64,000 bases of DNA. Origin: Janthinobacterium sp. 17J80-10. Its GTDB lineage: Bacteria > Pseudomonadota > Gammaproteobacteria > Burkholderiales > Burkholderiaceae_D. The stretch covers positions 3,782,001 to 3,846,000 of the forward strand of contig NZ_CP035311.1 of NCBI RefSeq assembly GCF_004114795.1. The letters are read 5' to 3'. This document shows positions 35,997 to 45,454 of this stretch, one piece after another. Both the position numbers and the translations under genes were made by a program. Position 1 is the first letter of the stretch. Every line of letters begins with the position of its first letter. The notes under the pieces are model-generated. The model was not told the origin of the DNA. It saw only the letters and a list, made by a program, of their open reading frames with translations, and searched no databases.

Positions 35997-36944
35997 TTGC
36001 CAGCCCAGTCGATGTGGATGCTGTTCGCATCCCTCATGTTTTCCATCATGGGCGTGTGCGTCAAGCTCGCTTCCGGGTGGTACTCCGCTTCCGAAATCGT
36101 CACCTTCCGCGGCCTTTTTGGCGCAGTCGCGATGGCGTCCCTGATTTTCCTGCGCGGCGGCAGTTTCCGCACGCGCCATCCCTGGGGCCACCTGTGGCGC
36201 GGCGCGGTCGGCTCGACCGCCCTGTGGCTATGGTTCTATGCGATCGGCAAGCTGCCGCTGGCCACCGCCATGACACTCAACTACATGTCGCCGATCTGGA
36301 TCGCGGCCATCGTCTTCGGCCTCGCCTGGCGCCGCGCGCAGCAGCGCTTCGAGTGGGGCGTGGCCGGCGCCATCATCATCAGCTTCATCGGCGTCGTCAT
36401 GCTGCTGCGCCCGAGCATCCATGCCGAACAATGGACAGGCGGCATGATGGCGGTGGCGTCGAGCTTCCTGAGCGCGCTGGCGTACATGCAGGTGCGGCGC
36501 CTGGGCCAGATGGGCGAAGCCGACCAGCTGATCGTCTTTTATTTTTCCGTGACCGGCATGGCCACCGGCCTGCTGGGCATGTTCTTCGACGCCGCGATTG
36601 CCGGCCCCGCCGCCAGCGCGCCGGCGGCAGATCCGCAGGTGCTGCCGGGCCTGTGGCTGTTGCTGGGGGTGGGGCTGTGCGCCACCATCGCCCAGATGGC
36701 CATGACGCGCGCCTACCGCCTTGGGCGCGTTTTGCTCACTGCCAACCTGCAATACAGCGGCATCGTTTTTGCCAGCATCTGGGGCATCCTGCTGTGGGAT
36801 GACCTGCTGCCGGCCATCAGCTGGGCCGGCATGGGGATCATTCTTTTGAGCGGAATTGCCGCAACGTATTACAATGCGCGCAATACCCCGCCAGCCAGGA
36901 CCCCTGCCGCTGGCGCAGCCGACCCGATTGCCGCGGAAATGTAG
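35997..36944 (+). CDS. EamA/DMT-family transporter
   Basis: The 315-residue inner-membrane protein has ten predicted helices in two EamA repeats. The start appears to be TTG at 35997, because GGAG at 35987-35990 is 6 bases upstream, whereas the first ATG (36012) is 21 bases away. DMT proteins export amino acids or other small metabolites. It follows the Rieske gene by 24 bases and precedes the sulfurtransferase. Confidence 0.86.
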   Translation: MPAQSMWMLFASLMFSIMGVCVKLASGWYSASEIVTFRGLFGAVAMASLIFLRGGSFRTRHPWGHLWRGAVGSTALWLWFYAIGKLPLATAMTLNYMSPIWIAAIVFGLAWRRAQQRFEWGVAGAIIISFIGVVMLLRPSIHAEQWTGGMMAVASSFLSALAYMQVRRLGQMGEADQLIVFYFSVTGMATGLLGMFFDAAIAGPAASAPAADPQVLPGLWLLLGVGLCATIAQMAMTRAYRLGRVLLTANLQYSGIVFASIWGILLWDDLLPAISWAGMGIILLSGIAATYYNARNTPPARTPAAGAADPIAAEM

Positions 36945-36980
36945 ATGAGGCCGGCGTCAGCCCGACTCCAGGAGCCCGAG

Positions 36981-37838
36981 ATGCGTCACACCACCCTGAT
37001 CTCTGCCAGCGAACTGGCCCACCACGCGCTTGAGCCGGACTGGGTCGTCATCGATTGCCGCCATGACCTCGCCCTGCCCGATGCCGGCCGCCTGACCTAC
37101 GAGGCAGGCCACATCCCCGGCGCCCAATTTGCCCACCTGGACCGCGATCTGTCCGGCGGCAAGACGGATGCACAGGGCAATTTCCTCGGCCGCCACCCGC
37201 TACCCGAGCGCGCCGCCTTCATTGAAACCCTGCGCCGCTGGGGCATCAACAACAAGTCCCAGGTCGTCGCCTACGATGGCCAGGGCGGCATGTTCGCCGC
37301 GCGCCTGTGGTGGCTTTTGCGCTGGGTCGGGCATGAGGCGGTCGCGGTGCTGGACGGCGGCGTGCAGGCATGGACGGCCTCGGGCATGTGGCTGTCGGCG
37401 GAATTGCGCGGCAAGCCCTATGGTGACTTCATCGCGCAGGCGCCGCTGGTCGCCACAGTCGATGCCGCCGCGCTGGTCGCCAACCTGCAGGCGCAGGCAC
37501 GCACCGTCATCGATGCGCGCGCGCCGGACCGCTTCCGCGGCGAGAATGAAACCATCGACCCGGTCGGCGGCCATATCCCCGGGGCGAAGAACCGCTTTTT
37601 CAAGGATAACCTGCAGGCCGACGGCAGCTTCAAGCCGGCGGCGCAATTGCGGGCGGAATGGCAGCAGCTCCTGCCTGCGCCGCAAACCGGCGTCATGCAG
37701 TGCGGCTCCGGCGTCACCGCCTGCCACAACCTGCTGGCGCTGGAAGTGGCAGGCTTGCCGGGCGCGGCGCTCTATCCGGGTTCGTGGAGCGAATGGTGCG
37801 CCGACCCGACCCGGCCGGTGGCGCAAGGACCTGAATAA
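36981..37838 (+). CDS. sseA: Sulfurtransferase, two rhodanese domains (3-mercaptopyruvate type)
   Basis: The 285-residue enzyme has an inactive N-terminal and an active C-terminal rhodanese domain. The active-site loop reads QCGSGVTAC, the CGSGVT form that indicates 3-mercaptopyruvate sulfurtransferase rather than thiosulfate sulfurtransferase. ATG 36981 follows GGAG by 6 bases. Transfers sulfur from mercaptopyruvate to thiol or cyanide acceptors in the cytoplasm. Confidence 0.9.
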   Translation: MRHTTLISASELAHHALEPDWVVIDCRHDLALPDAGRLTYEAGHIPGAQFAHLDRDLSGGKTDAQGNFLGRHPLPERAAFIETLRRWGINNKSQVVAYDGQGGMFAARLWWLLRWVGHEAVAVLDGGVQAWTASGMWLSAELRGKPYGDFIAQAPLVATVDAAALVANLQAQARTVIDARAPDRFRGENETIDPVGGHIPGAKNRFFKDNLQADGSFKPAAQLRAEWQQLLPAPQTGVMQCGSGVTACHNLLALEVAGLPGAALYPGSWSEWCADPTRPVAQGPE

Positions 37839-37847
37839 AAAAATGCC

Positions 37848-38489
37848 ATGATTGGTTTTGCATTCTGTCATGGCTGGTCCTTTGACGCGCAGGCAATCGC
37901 GCCGCTGCGGCAGGCCTTGCTGCAGCGCCTGCCGGATGCCGCCTGCGCCAGTTTCGACCTCGGTTTTCACGGCGCGCCGCAAGCCCCGCAACTGGCCCAG
38001 GGCATACAATGGATTGCGCTCGGCCACTCCTATGGCTTCGCCTGGCTGCTGCAACAGCCGCAGTCCTGGCATGCCGCCATCTCGCTGAATGGCTTTACCC
38101 GCTTTTGCCGCCACCCCGGCCACCCGGAGGGCACGCCGGTGCGGTTGCTGCAAGCCATGCAGGCGCACCTGGAACGCGATGCGCAGGGCACCGTGCGCGA
38201 CTTCCAGGCGCATTGCGGCATGCCTTCGGCACCTCCCGCGGTTCTCGACCAGGCCTTGCTGCAGGAACATCTGGGCCGCTTGCGCGACCTCAACCTCGCC
38301 CTGCCCGACTGCCCGATACTGGCGCTGGCCACCCGCGCAGACGCCATCGTGCCGCCCGCGCTGACCCATGCCTGCTTTGCCGGGGCCGGCACCCTGCAGG
38401 AATTTGGCGGCGACCACATGCAGCTGCTGCGCGAGCCGGCAACGGCCGCGGATGCCATTGCCGCCTTTATCCGGAACCTTCATGCCTAG
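37848..38489 (+). CDS. Small alpha/beta hydrolase coupled to bioC (possible pimeloyl-ACP methyl esterase)
   Basis: The 213-residue protein carries HGWSFD near the N-terminus, a nucleophile elbow GHSYG, acid Asp in TRADAIVP and His in GGDHMQLL. The next gene, bioC, begins 8 bases inside its 3' end, so the two are translationally coupled. BioC methylates malonyl-ACP and a matching carboxylesterase (BioH, BioG, BioK and others) must later remove the methyl group, so this is a good candidate for the esterase. It is shorter than E. coli BioH (256 residues) and could be an unassigned variant. Confidence 0.75.
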   Translation: MIGFAFCHGWSFDAQAIAPLRQALLQRLPDAACASFDLGFHGAPQAPQLAQGIQWIALGHSYGFAWLLQQPQSWHAAISLNGFTRFCRHPGHPEGTPVRLLQAMQAHLERDAQGTVRDFQAHCGMPSAPPAVLDQALLQEHLGRLRDLNLALPDCPILALATRADAIVPPALTHACFAGAGTLQEFGGDHMQLLREPATAADAIAAFIRNLHA

Positions 38490-39219
38490 CCACATCGCCA
38501 CACGCTTTTCCGCTGCCGCCGGACGCTACGAACAGGCCGCCAACATCCAGAAAGAAGCTGCCAGCCAGTTCGACGCATGGCTGGCGCAACTGGGCCTGGC
38601 CGCGCCAGCCAGCATTGTCGAAATCGGCTGCGGCACCGGCTTTTTCACGCGCCTGCTGCACGCCCGCTATCCTGGCGCCAGCCTGCGTGCCACCGACCTT
38701 GCCCCCGCCATGGTCGCGCAATGCCAGGCAGGCTTCGCGCCTGCCCCCGGGCTGCAATTCTCCGTCTGCGACGGCCGCGAGGCCAGTTTTGATCCGGCGC
38801 CGGACTGGATCGTCTCGACCATGTGTTTCCAGTGGTTCGACCCCTTGCCGCCGGTCCTGGCGCGGCACTTCGCCGGCAGCCGCGTGCTGGCCTTCAGCGT
38901 CTTGCTGGATGGCTCCTTTGCGCAATGGCGCGCCGCCCATGAACGCTTGCATCTACCGGCCGGGCTGCATCCCTGCCCGGATTACGACGCGCTGCTGGCG
39001 AGCATCCAGGATTTGCACCCGGGCCGCCTGCACGCCCGGAAAATTTCGCTCACCGAGCAGCATGCCAATGGCAGGTCATTTGCCCACAGCCTGCGCGCCA
39101 TTGGCGCCGACCAGCCGCGCCCCGGCCACCGGCCTGCTGCCTTGAGGCCGGTATTGCGGCAACTCGAACAGGGCATCGCCGCCAATTACGAGATCGGCTT
39201 TTTTTGCCTGGAAAAGTGA
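38482..39219 (+). CDS. bioC: Malonyl-ACP O-methyltransferase BioC
   Basis: The 245-residue SAM-dependent methyltransferase shows the BioC opening TRFSAAAGRYEQAANIQKEAA, motif I VEIGCGTGFFTRLL, and TDLAPAMVAQCQ. It primes pimelate synthesis for biotin by methylating malonyl-ACP. The ATG lies within the preceding hydrolase gene. It ends 18 bases before the convergent patatin gene; no other bio gene is seen. Confidence 0.88.
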   Translation: MPSHIATRFSAAAGRYEQAANIQKEAASQFDAWLAQLGLAAPASIVEIGCGTGFFTRLLHARYPGASLRATDLAPAMVAQCQAGFAPAPGLQFSVCDGREASFDPAPDWIVSTMCFQWFDPLPPVLARHFAGSRVLAFSVLLDGSFAQWRAAHERLHLPAGLHPCPDYDALLASIQDLHPGRLHARKISLTEQHANGRSFAHSLRAIGADQPRPGHRPAALRPVLRQLEQGIAANYEIGFFCLEK

Positions 39220-39237
39220 CCGCGGCGCGCCGCCTCG

Positions 39238-41688
39238 CTACAACGCGGCAATCGCTGCGCGGATGCGCGCCACGAGATCGGGGATCAGGGTCAGGCGCGC
39301 CGCCTCTTCTTCGATCACGCATGCAAATGCCGCTTTTTTCAAGGCTGGAAAGTCGATCGGCGTCGGCACGGCTTCTGCCGCCGTGGCGGCGAGTATGTCG
39401 AACAGGCGGTCGACGGCATGCAGCCGTCCCCACAGATAATCGTTCTCGCGCGTGGCACGGCTCAGGAATCCGCCAAATCCGGCAAAGGTCCCGCCCAGCA
39501 GCATCCTGGTCGCCTCGGGCGGCGCCAGCGCCAGGGCATCGTCCGGACTGATGCGGTCGATCAGGACTTCTTCGATCGGCCCGGCTTCCAGCGCCAGGGC
39601 ACTGACCACCGGGCGCAGGATGATGTCCCAGTAAAAATATCCCAGGTAGCTGGCCAGGATGGCGCTGCGGCAGTGCGGTGCGAGATTCTGCACCAGCGCG
39701 GACGACAACACCGCGTCGGCATCATCAAGGCGGCGGGCCAGGTCGGATTCGATGCCCAGCCGCTTGACCAGCGCCGTCAAGGCGGCAGTGTCGACCGGGA
39801 TCCCGCCAGGCAGCCGGCCCGGCTCCGCCGGGAACAGCTTGCGGCACATTGCGACTGCCTGCGCACTCAGGAAGCTGCTGTCGTCGTACATGGCCATTTC
39901 ATCGATGAGCTTGTGGATCTGTATCTTGAGCAGATCGAGGTCCTCCGGCACCGGCGAACAGGCGGTCGCCGAAGCGTCATTGCCATAAAGGTCATTGATT
40001 TCATGCAGCACGAAATGCAGCCGGCGCCGCTTGTATACCAGCCCGAAGTCGATCACCATCCTGGCGAAAGCCGGCATATCGGTATTTTCCTGCGCGGCGT
40101 CGGGCATGTGGTAAGAATCGGCCAGCAAGATCCCCTGGTGTACCGCCCAGCCTTCCACCGCGTCCTGCACCCGGTGCGACGCCGTGGATTCCCTGGCAAA
40201 GCCGCAAGCGTCGCTGATCAGGACCGCGACGAAATCCAGCGCCTCCAGCACCAGCGCGCGCATGTACGAGTCGTAGACGATCGGGGTCCCGGCCAGGAGG
40301 TTGGTGGAAATCAGGCGCCAGTGGCGCAGCTCATTGAGCGTGAAGTCGCCGCTGAGGCGCCCGCCGGTGGATTGTTCCAGCAATTTCGCCACCTGCGACC
40401 TGGCGTGCAGAATGGTTTCCTTCAGACGCCGCACCTGCTTGTTGTAGCGGCTGACGTTGGCCAGTTCGTTGTAGGTCGGCGCGGTGCGCGGCAAGTCGGA
40501 AAGCGCGCCGCGCAGGGTAGTGAAAAATCCCGGCACGCTGCTGCTGGGCGGCGGCTTGTCCATGCGCGAGTGCGGGTCGATATACACCAGGCGGCGATCC
40601 ACCTCGCGGTAGGCGCTATGCGTGCGGATCGCCTCGAGCGTGGCCATGATCGGCTTGTTGTCGAGGATGCTGCCATCCAGCAGCACGGCATCTTCCGGAT
40701 GCATGCCCTGTTCGCGATAGCCACTGAAATTGTTGGCGACAAAGCGTGCGCGCGCCGGCCAGGGCTGGTGCCGTGACGCCAGCAGGTCATCCATCTCGCC
40801 CAGCTGGGCCGGCGGAAAGGCGCCTGGGTAGGACGCCGAGGCACGGGCGGCAAACGCCAGCGAGGGCACGTTGTCGAGATCGAAATCGCTTTGCAGATGC
40901 CCGGCTCTGTCATGCTCGAGGCGAAACCGCATGATATGCCGGTGCTCGCGCTCCTTGATGACCGGCGGATCGTGAATGAAGATCGGCCGGTCCAGCCCGC
41001 CATAGTCGGTTGCCGTGACTTGCAAATCGAGCCTGGTCCCGGGCGGCAGCAGCGAATTGCGCTGCCCGCCGGGTTTTTCCATGGCGCTCAGGCCATCCAG
41101 CACCAGGGTGGCAAGACGGCGGCCATCCAGCGGCGGCTTGAACCAGCGTGAACGCAGAAACACGGAGACCCGCTCCGCCATTTCCTCGTCGATCTTGCCG
41201 GCGATTAAGCCTTCGCGATGCAGGCGCGTCAGCATGGGCCGCACGAAGGGCCAGAAAATCCACTTGTTCCAGAGTTTCGCCTTGGCTTCCGGCGCCAGCA
41301 GCTTGAGCATGTCGGCGTCATTCAGCCACATGTCGGTCAGCGGCGCGAGGCTCAGGTCATGCGCCAGCGCGCGGGCCAGTGCGATGCCGTTCATGCCACC
41401 CGCGGAAGCGCCGGAAATCACGTCCACGATCACGCGCAGGGACAAGTGCTGGCCGATTTTCTCCAGGAACTGCAGGTAGACGCTGCCGGTCGAGCGCGAC
41501 GGTTCGTCAGGATAGCTGTCGTGAAAGGCAGCGGACGCGCTGCCCCCGCCTTCCAGAGTGCGGTGATAAAACCCGGAGGCCCGCACCAGGTTGAGGATTT
41601 CGCGATTGATGCCATGCTGATACACGGCAAGCGATACCCCGCCGAAGAACACGATTGCCAGCCGTAGTTCTTTCTCTTTCATGGTCAA
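39238..41688 (-). CDS. Patatin-like phospholipase, large
   Basis: The 816-residue protein has the patatin oxyanion loop FFGGVSLAVYQHG (about residues 14-26), the Ser-containing GASAGGMNG motif (about 93-101) and the dyad Asp in LLDGSILDN (about 335-343). The long C-terminal half is helical and has no domain that I recognise. It belongs to the large patatin-like proteins of soil bacteria; probably a lipid acyl hydrolase. No signal peptide is seen. A second ATG two codons downstream is an equal start. Confidence 0.86.
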   Translation of the reverse strand: MTMKEKELRLAIVFFGGVSLAVYQHGINREILNLVRASGFYHRTLEGGGSASAAFHDSYPDEPSRSTGSVYLQFLEKIGQHLSLRVIVDVISGASAGGMNGIALARALAHDLSLAPLTDMWLNDADMLKLLAPEAKAKLWNKWIFWPFVRPMLTRLHREGLIAGKIDEEMAERVSVFLRSRWFKPPLDGRRLATLVLDGLSAMEKPGGQRNSLLPPGTRLDLQVTATDYGGLDRPIFIHDPPVIKEREHRHIMRFRLEHDRAGHLQSDFDLDNVPSLAFAARASASYPGAFPPAQLGEMDDLLASRHQPWPARARFVANNFSGYREQGMHPEDAVLLDGSILDNKPIMATLEAIRTHSAYREVDRRLVYIDPHSRMDKPPPSSSVPGFFTTLRGALSDLPRTAPTYNELANVSRYNKQVRRLKETILHARSQVAKLLEQSTGGRLSGDFTLNELRHWRLISTNLLAGTPIVYDSYMRALVLEALDFVAVLISDACGFARESTASHRVQDAVEGWAVHQGILLADSYHMPDAAQENTDMPAFARMVIDFGLVYKRRRLHFVLHEINDLYGNDASATACSPVPEDLDLLKIQIHKLIDEMAMYDDSSFLSAQAVAMCRKLFPAEPGRLPGGIPVDTAALTALVKRLGIESDLARRLDDADAVLSSALVQNLAPHCRSAILASYLGYFYWDIILRPVVSALALEAGPIEEVLIDRISPDDALALAPPEATRMLLGGTFAGFGGFLSRATRENDYLWGRLHAVDRLFDILAATAAEAVPTPIDFPALKKAAFACVIEEEAARLTLIPDLVARIRAAIAAL

Positions 41689-41821
41689 GCCCGACTTTGC
41701 CGGAGGAAAGGAAATTCTTGTGCGGCATATCGCCCCGGCCTGGGGCGCATACCTGCGCCGGTACCAGTCTGATCTTATCGATTACCGGCGTCAAGCCCGG
41801 CTTGACGGGCGCCAGCGCTAC

Positions 41822-42604
41822 TCAGTGGCTGTGGGCGCCGCCGGTCAGGAACAGGACGATCGCCACGCCCAGTGCGATCAGCAGCACCTGGGGGATCGTC
41901 TCGCGCAGGGTGGCGCGGCGCTGCATCTGCGGCATGAGGTCGCTCACCGCGATGTAGATGAAGCCCGAGGAGGCAAACACCAGCACGTAGGGAATCCAGT
42001 CGGTGGCCTGCTGCAGCGTGAAATAACCGAGCAGGCCGCCGACCACCGCCATCAGGCTGCACAGCAGGTTGTAGATATAGGCGCGGGTGCGCGAAAAACC
42101 GGCGTTGAGCAAGACGATGAAATCGCCGATTTCCTGCGGAATTTCATGGGCAATGATGGCGACCGCGGCGATGATGCCCAGATTGGGGTCGGCCAGGAAG
42201 GCCGCGGCGATCAGGATGCCGTCGGTGAAATTGTGCAGGCCGTCGCCCACCAGGATCATCCAGCCGGACTTGCCGGCTTCGTGGGCATCGTGGCCATGCT
42301 CGTGATGGTGGCCGTCGCCTTCGTAATGGTGGGAATGGCGCAGGATCGCCATTTTCTCCAGCAGGAAGAACCCCAGCAGGCCGCCCAGCAGGATGGCGAA
42401 CAGGGTGTGCGTGTCGGCGTGCGAATCGAAGGCTTTGGGCAGGGCGTGCAGCAGGGAGGTCGACAGCAGGATGCCGACCGACAGGCTGACCATGCGCTCC
42501 ACCATTTTCCCCAGCAGGCCGAAGGAAAGGATGGCGGCGGCGGAGATGCTGATCACCCCCGCCAGCGTGGTGGTCAGCAGGATGGAAGTCAGCGTCGAGT
42601 TAAT
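41822..42604 (-). CDS. ZIP-family metal transporter (possible ATT start)
   Basis: An eight-helix divalent metal (zinc) transporter with His-rich variable loop HSHHYEGDGHHHEHGHDAHE between helices and the metal-site helix LGDGLHNFTDGILIAAAF plus HEIPQEIGDF. With the first standard codon, GTG at 42556, half of the first helix is lost. Reading upstream gives NSTLTSILLTTTLAGVISIS, a normal ZIP first helix, with no ATG/GTG/TTG before an in-frame stop. ATT at 42604 with AGG 7 bases upstream is the best start, giving 260 residues. If wrong, the gene is 41822-42556. Confidence 0.8.
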   Translation of the reverse strand: MNSTLTSILLTTTLAGVISISAAAILSFGLLGKMVERMVSLSVGILLSTSLLHALPKAFDSHADTHTLFAILLGGLLGFFLLEKMAILRHSHHYEGDGHHHEHGHDAHEAGKSGWMILVGDGLHNFTDGILIAAAFLADPNLGIIAAVAIIAHEIPQEIGDFIVLLNAGFSRTRAYIYNLLCSLMAVVGGLLGYFTLQQATDWIPYVLVFASSGFIYIAVSDLMPQMQRRATLRETIPQVLLIALGVAIVLFLTGGAHSH

Positions 42605-42688
42605 TTTGCAACCTGTACAGTACGGAAAGGAGGCAAATTAAAACACATGCGGGGCATTTCGGCAAACGCCGCCGCGCATTTGAAAACA

Positions 42689-45454
42689 TCAATGCGCCTC
42701 GTCCCAGTTGCTGCCCACGCCGACTTCGGCGATCAGCGGCACCTTCAGCTGCGCCACACCGGCCATCAGTGCCGGCAGCTTTTCCTGCACCAGCGCCAGT
42801 TCCGCCTGCGGCACTTCCAGCACCAGTTCGTCATGCACCTGCATCACCATTTTCGATTGCATGCCATCGCGCTCCAGCCAGTCCTGCACGGCAATCATCG
42901 ACAGCTTGATCAGGTCGGCGGCGGTGCCCTGCATCGGTGCATTGATGGCGGCGCGCTCGGCGCCCTGCCGGCGCGGGCCGTTGGGCGAATTGATTTCCGG
43001 CAACCACAGGCGGCGGCCGAACACGGTTTCGACATAGCCGCGTGCCTTGGCCTGGGCACGGGTGTCGGCCATGTATTGGGCTACGCCGGCAAAGCGCTGG
43101 AAATAGCGCTCGATATACATTTGCGCGGCGGCGCGCTCGATGCCGAGGTTGGCGGCAAGGCCAAAGGCGCTCATGCCATAGATCAGGCCGAAATTGATGA
43201 CCTTGGCATAGCGGCGCTGCTCGCTGGTGACGTCGCCGGGCGACACGTTGAAAATCTCGGCGGCGGTGGCGCGGTGGATGTCGATGCCCTCGGCGAAGGC
43301 GCGCAGCATGCTGGCATCTTCCGAGATATGCGCCATGATGCGCAGTTCGATCTGCGAATAGTCGGCCGAGACGATCACGCTGCCTTCCGGCGCAATGAAG
43401 GCTTCGCGGATGCGCCGCCCTTCGGCATTGCGAATCGGGATATTCTGCAGGTTCGGCTCGTTCGACGCCAACCGCCCCGTCACCGCCACCGCCTGCGCAT
43501 AGTTGGTATGCACGCGCCCGGTGTTGGCGTCGATCATCTTCGGCAGCTTGTCGGTATAGGTCGATTTCAGCTTGGACAGGCCGCGGTAGTCGAGCAGGAT
43601 CTTCGGCAAGGGGTAATCCTCGGCCAGCTTTTGCAGCACGTCCTCGTCGGTGGAAGGTGCGCCGGAGGGGGTCTTTTTCACCACCGGCAGGTTCAGCTTG
43701 CCGAAAAAGATTTCGCCGATCTGCTTGGGCGAATTCAGGTTGAACGGCTGGCCGGCCAGCGCATACGCTTCCTGCTCGATTTCCAGCATGCGACGGCCGA
43801 GCTCGCCGGACTGCACCGCCAGCCGGTCCGGGTCGATCAGCACGCCATTGCGCTCGATCTTTTGCAGCACCACCGAGGTCGGCACCTCGATTTGCTGGTA
43901 GACGTAGGTCAGTCCGGCATCCTTGCTGATGCGTGGCCACAGCGACTGGTGCAGCTGCAGGGTGACGTCGGCATCCTCGGCGGCGTATTCAGTCGCGCGG
44001 CCAAGCTCGACTTCATCGAAGCACAGTTGCGAGACGCCCTTGCCGCACACCTCTTCGAAGGTAATGGTCTTGCGGTTCAGGTGGCGCAGCGCCAGGCTAT
44101 CCATGTCGTGGCTCCTGTGCGACTCGTAGACGTAGGATTCGAGCAGGGTATCGTGCACGATGCCGCGCAAGGCGACGCCATGGTTGGCGAAAATGTGGCT
44201 GTCGTATTTCAGGTGCTGGCCGACCTTGGGGCGGGCCGGGTCTTCCAGCCATGCGCGCAGCTTGCCGAGGACGAATTCGCGCGACAGCTGCGGCGGCGCA
44301 TCCTGGTAGCGGTGCGCCACCGGGATGTAGGCCGCCTTGCCGGCTTCGCAGCACAAGGAGATGCCGACCAGCTGCGCCTGCATGGGATTCAATGACGTGG
44401 TTTCGGTATCGATCGCAGTCAGGTCGGCGGCAGCGATCTTGTCCAGCCAGAGGTCCAGCTGCGCCTCGGTCAGCACGGTTTCATACTCGACGGCGGCCGG
44501 CGGCTCGGCAGCGAACAGCCCGCCCTGGGCGTCGCCCTGCTGCTCGGCATGAGCGCCGGACTGCCCCGCTCCCGGCGACGCTGCAGCCCCGTCACTCCCG
44601 GTCGCCTCGCGCAGCCAGGTCTTGAAGCCATAGCGCCGGTACACCTCGATCAGCGCGGCGCGGTCCGGCTGCTGCACCGGCAGCGATTCGGCGATCGTGG
44701 TCATGTGCCTGACCAGGTCGCAATCGGTCTTGACGGTCACCAGCACGCGCGCCTGCGGCAGCCAGTCCAGCGACTTGCGCAGGTTCTCGCCCACCACGCC
44801 GCTGATCTTGTCGGCGTTGGCAATGACGCCATCGAGGTCGCCGTATTGCGTGAGCCATTTGACCGCCGTCTTGGGGCCGACCTTGGGCACGCCCGGCACG
44901 TTGTCGACGGTGTCGCCCACCAGGGTCAGGTAATCGACGATGCGTTCGGGCGGCACGCCGAACTTGGCGATGACGCCGGCGCGGTCGAGCGTCTCGTTGC
45001 TCATGGTATTGACCAGCGTGACCTGGCCATTGACCAGCTGCGCCAGGTCCTTGTCGCCGGTGGAAATGATGCATTCCATGCCGTGCCTGACTGCCTCCAC
45101 CGCCAGCGTGCCGATGACGTCGTCGGCCTCGATGCCTTCGACCGTCAGCACAGGCCAGCCCATGGCCTTGACTGCCGCGTGGATCGGCTCGACCTGGAGC
45201 GCCAGGTCGTCCGGCATGGAAGCGCGGTTGGCCTTGTACTCGGCATACAGGTCGTCGCGGAAGGTCTTGCCTTTTGCGTCGAATACACAGGCGATGTATG
45301 CTGCCGGGTAATCATTATGCAGGCGGCGCAGCATGTTGATGATGCCGTACAGGGCGCCCGTGGGCGCACCCTCGGCATTGCGCAAGTCGGGCATCGCATG
45401 GAACGCACGGTACAGGTAACTGGAACCGTCAACTAACAGTAAGGTTTTTTGCAT
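42689..45454 (-). CDS. polA: DNA polymerase I
   Basis: The 921-residue polymerase has the 5' nuclease domain (residues about 1-290, LLVDGSSYLYRAFHA, GIEADDVIGTL), a proofreading 3'-5' exonuclease domain (AIDTETTSLNPM, intact acidic residues) and the polymerase domain (SADYSQIELRIMAHIS; MQVHDELVLE). Function: Okazaki primer removal and repair synthesis. ATG 45454 is the family start; a longer frame reaches 45502. Its first base is directly adjacent to the first base of the divergent LOG-family gene. Confidence 0.97.
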   Translation of the reverse strand: MQKTLLLVDGSSYLYRAFHAMPDLRNAEGAPTGALYGIINMLRRLHNDYPAAYIACVFDAKGKTFRDDLYAEYKANRASMPDDLALQVEPIHAAVKAMGWPVLTVEGIEADDVIGTLAVEAVRHGMECIISTGDKDLAQLVNGQVTLVNTMSNETLDRAGVIAKFGVPPERIVDYLTLVGDTVDNVPGVPKVGPKTAVKWLTQYGDLDGVIANADKISGVVGENLRKSLDWLPQARVLVTVKTDCDLVRHMTTIAESLPVQQPDRAALIEVYRRYGFKTWLREATGSDGAAASPGAGQSGAHAEQQGDAQGGLFAAEPPAAVEYETVLTEAQLDLWLDKIAAADLTAIDTETTSLNPMQAQLVGISLCCEAGKAAYIPVAHRYQDAPPQLSREFVLGKLRAWLEDPARPKVGQHLKYDSHIFANHGVALRGIVHDTLLESYVYESHRSHDMDSLALRHLNRKTITFEEVCGKGVSQLCFDEVELGRATEYAAEDADVTLQLHQSLWPRISKDAGLTYVYQQIEVPTSVVLQKIERNGVLIDPDRLAVQSGELGRRMLEIEQEAYALAGQPFNLNSPKQIGEIFFGKLNLPVVKKTPSGAPSTDEDVLQKLAEDYPLPKILLDYRGLSKLKSTYTDKLPKMIDANTGRVHTNYAQAVAVTGRLASNEPNLQNIPIRNAEGRRIREAFIAPEGSVIVSADYSQIELRIMAHISEDASMLRAFAEGIDIHRATAAEIFNVSPGDVTSEQRRYAKVINFGLIYGMSAFGLAANLGIERAAAQMYIERYFQRFAGVAQYMADTRAQAKARGYVETVFGRRLWLPEINSPNGPRRQGAERAAINAPMQGTAADLIKLSMIAVQDWLERDGMQSKMVMQVHDELVLEVPQAELALVQEKLPALMAGVAQLKVPLIAEVGVGSNWDEAH

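Noticed and set aside
41790-41806. GTCAAGCC/GGCTTGAC inverted repeat before the ZIP stop as terminator
   Set aside because: The centre is one base and there is no T-run; it may be a weak hairpin only.
41681-44395. 904-codon open frame antisense to the ZIP and polA genes, with AAGGAGG at 42627-42633
   Set aside because: The sense genes are clear families. The ribosome-site-like sequence is 13 bases from the next ATG and the frame encodes only compositionally biased sequence.
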